Under the pieces are notes generated by a model that was not told the DNA's origin, ran no database searches, and saw nothing but the letters and a program-made list of their open reading frames with translations. From the NCBI GenBank assembly GCA_964573155.1, contig CAZNIN010000011.1, positions 1 through 23,834 on the forward strand: a stretch of DNA of 23,834 bases. The letters are read 5' to 3'. The translations under genes were made by a program, and so were the position numbers. Origin of the DNA: JAGQNK01 sp964573155. GTDB taxonomy: Bacteria > Patescibacteriota > Saccharimonadia > Saccharimonadales > JAGQNK01. This document shows, piece after piece, positions 22,308 through 23,834 of the stretch; position 1 is the first letter of the stretch, and each line of letters opens with the position of its first letter.

Positions 22308-23438
22308 TTAAAAGATTAACCATTCCTCATCCTGGACGGCGCCGCAGTTTTTGATTCGGATGCCTGGTTCATCTGTAATTTGACCGATTTCTTGTGCTGC
22401 AATGTCATGTGCGCTTGCCTCTGAAATGACTTTTTCTGGTTCGGTTGTGGCTACTATCATGCCTGGACCCATGTGCCATTTGCTATATGCTTTTTTGTCG
22501 TCAAAACTTCGAAGCCTTTGCACGTGTAACATCATTTCCGGCGGATCGATAGGCCTGTCTATAGTAATTCCAAGTCCGTCCGTACGAAGTAGCATCCGAC
22601 CTAGCTTGCTCGGCTGTCCTCCACCCGTTATATGTGCGACACCGGTGATGTTTGCCCTTGCTTCGTTCTCTAGGCTGCAGCCACCCTGAAGCACTCTTGT
22701 AAGACCCGCATATATGGTCGACGGACGTTGTACCAGTTTGCCCAATGATGTTGCTCCCAGCGCTGGTTCGATCTGCTCGTGCCAGTTGTTGCCATAATGC
22801 TCCAGCATAGCGTTGCGCACATCTGTCATGCCGTTTGACCTAAAGCCAGGTTCAGCGAAAGCAACAAGTGATTGTCCTGCTTCAAGTTCTTTGCCGGTCA
22901 GGCGCCGTTCTTTATTTACCGCAACGAAGGCAACGCCAGCCCAGTTGTAATTAAAATCACCGTAGCCGCCAATCCTGTTTCCAAGCTCGGCTATTTCTCC
23001 TCCCGTGACCACCACGCCGGCTGCTTCCGCAGCCCTGACCATACCTTCCGCCAGTTGTCGCATGCCGTGCATGATGTCTTCTTTGTCTTTGCTCAGTTCT
23101 CGTACGTCAAGAATATTATCCACAGAGATAACTTCACCACCGCTTGGTGCTGCATCGTCGACGACCATCGCGAACAAATCGAACGCCGACCCAGAATGAT
23201 CATTGAGCCTTTCGGAGACTTCAGGCTTTGTGCCTATGCCATCAAGCTGGTGTCCGTACGATACGCCGCTTGGGAAATAGTCCCCATCGATTAACGGTGA
23301 GCTCCCGAATGCAACACCGCTCACATCTAGGCATCCAGGACGATTGTTCCATGTAAGTTTCGACGCCTCAGTAAAAAACTCCGACATCTCGTCACCAAGA
23401 GCGATATTTACTTCTTGCATCTCAGGTGTACTGCTCAT
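22308..23438 (-). CDS. purM: Phosphoribosylformylglycinamidine cyclo-ligase-like (PurM family)
   Basis: 376 residues, somewhat longer than the usual 340-350. PurM closes the imidazole ring of AIR in de novo purine synthesis using ATP. Family motifs are present in divergent form: DGIGTKPEV for DGVGTKL, SAFDLFAMVVDDAAPSGGEV for the DLVAMxVNDxxxxGA helix, VVTGGEIAELG for GGETAEM, GFRSNGMTDVR for GLHSNGYSLVR, and ITGGGQPSKLGRML for ITGGGLxxNxPR. The ATG directly abuts the stop of the preceding glutaminase gene (TAAATG), and GGGAG lies within that gene's last codons. This indicates tight coupling in a purine operon. The family is secure; the exact reaction is a little less so because of the divergence. 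Confidence 0.85.
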   Translation of the reverse strand: MSSTPEMQEVNIALGDEMSEFFTEASKLTWNNRPGCLDVSGVAFGSSPLIDGDYFPSGVSYGHQLDGIGTKPEVSERLNDHSGSAFDLFAMVVDDAAPSGGEVISVDNILDVRELSKDKEDIMHGMRQLAEGMVRAAEAAGVVVTGGEIAELGNRIGGYGDFNYNWAGVAFVAVNKERRLTGKELEAGQSLVAFAEPGFRSNGMTDVRNAMLEHYGNNWHEQIEPALGATSLGKLVQRPSTIYAGLTRVLQGGCSLENEARANITGVAHITGGGQPSKLGRMLLRTDGLGITIDRPIDPPEMMLHVQRLRSFDDKKAYSKWHMGPGMIVATTEPEKVISEASAHDIAAQEIGQITDEPGIRIKNCGAVQDEEWLIF

Positions 23439-23834
23439 TTATAGCTCCCTCGCATAATTAACTACTGATTTAAAAAATGCTGCGCCAAAAGGATTCTCAC
23501 CTTCGCCACGTCGCCAATTTGGGTATTGTTCACGTCGTATGGCACGTTCAGGATGTGGCATCATGCCCAGTACCACCCCACTTTCGTCGCATATACCAGT
23601 TATGCCGCCAGGCGAGCCGTTCGGATTTTCTGGATATGATTCGGTCGGTTCCCCCGTAGCGTCCACATAACGAAACACGATCTGACCCTTTGTTGCTAGA
23701 TCATCTAATGTAGATTGTTGGCGAGCGGCAATACGTCCTTCCTGATGGGCTGAAGGTATACGTACCACTTGGCCGACAAGCTCACTACCGATCAGTTTGC
23801 TTGCCGAGCTTTCAATTGACACACTGTTCCATCT
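23439..23834 (-). CDS. purQ: FGAM synthase glutaminase domain, C-terminal part (cut by right edge)
   Basis: The frame stays open to the right edge (...RWNSVSIESS), so the GTG at 23822 is not a real start. The visible 131 codons carry the C-terminal part of a PurQ-type class I glutamine amidotransferase: RIPSAHQEGRI, NGSPGGITGICDESG, and GMMPHPERAIRREQYPNW, with the catalytic His and Glu of the triad in PHPE. The nucleophilic Cys would lie outside the window. The domain supplies ammonia for conversion of FGAR to FGAM. It may be a stand-alone PurQ or the C-terminus of a large PurL; what is here cannot decide. Its stop abuts the purM start. Confidence 0.88.
   Translation of the reverse strand, partial: RWNSVSIESSASKLIGSELVGQVVRIPSAHQEGRIAARQQSTLDDLATKGQIVFRYVDATGEPTESYPENPNGSPGGITGICDESGVVLGMMPHPERAIRREQYPNWRRGEGENPFGAAFFKSVVNYAREL

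Noticed and set aside
23439..23822. A short complete gene starting at GTG 23822
   Set aside because: The frame stays open to the window edge, and the product is plainly the C-terminal part of a longer glutaminase domain.
1..23834. CRISPR array, IS element, prophage or recoded TGA
   Set aside because: No regularly spaced repeats, transposase or phage genes were seen, and TGA acts as a normal stop in several genes (for example at 734 and 9233).

Overview
The window reads as chromosomal DNA of a small-genome bacterium of the Candidate Phyla Radiation, most likely Candidatus Saccharibacteria (TM7). This placement is an inference. It rests on compact gene packing, TGA used as a stop codon (unlike Gracilibacteria/SR1), RecR and DnaX that lack their zinc-binding cysteines, a membrane-tethered Clp-type protein, and a 170-aa protein type I associate with this lineage. 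No IS element, prophage or CRISPR array is visible.

Layout: (1) 1-5851, all minus strand: the N-terminal end of a membrane-anchored Clp-type ATPase cut by the window edge, a small membrane protein, then two large surface proteins. One is a beta-helix-like protein with an LAKTG sorting-like C-terminus, the other a membrane-anchored ectoprotein with a proline-rich linker and an Fn3-like end. (2) 5920-6027: tRNA-Gln(UUG) and its terminator. (3) 6102-11511, plus strand: a VanY-type peptidase, an alpha/beta hydrolase, two overlapping GT4 glycosyltransferases and an AI-2E/PerM-type membrane protein. This suggests envelope or glycolipid synthesis. (4) 11553-13935, minus: cysS and a DHH phosphoesterase. 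(5) 14010-16573: a plus-strand orphan protein facing recR-ybaB (minus), then a GT39-like membrane glycosyltransferase (minus). (6) 16625-17833: a CxxC-less thioredoxin-reductase-like flavoprotein with a structured leader. (7) 17843-20762, minus: dnaB and dnaX. (8) 20814-22166, minus: a CDP-alcohol phosphatidyltransferase and the lineage-associated 170-aa protein. (9) 22308-23834, minus: purM-like and the C-terminal part of a PurQ-type glutaminase domain, cut by the right edge.

Two themes stand out. First, at least six genes have a TATAAT-like (often TGn-extended) -10 element only 6-10 nt before the start codon and no Shine-Dalgarno, which predicts leaderless or near-leaderless mRNAs. Other genes in the same window have good Shine-Dalgarno sequences. 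Second, several normally metal-dependent proteins have lost expected metal ligands: RecR, DnaX, the DHH phosphoesterase motif I and the VanY-type peptidase. The most system-like candidates are two short leader ORFs: a 25-codon one overlapping the start of the GT4 operon, and a 9-codon one in the flavoprotein leader, which also carries a possible RBS-sequestering segment.
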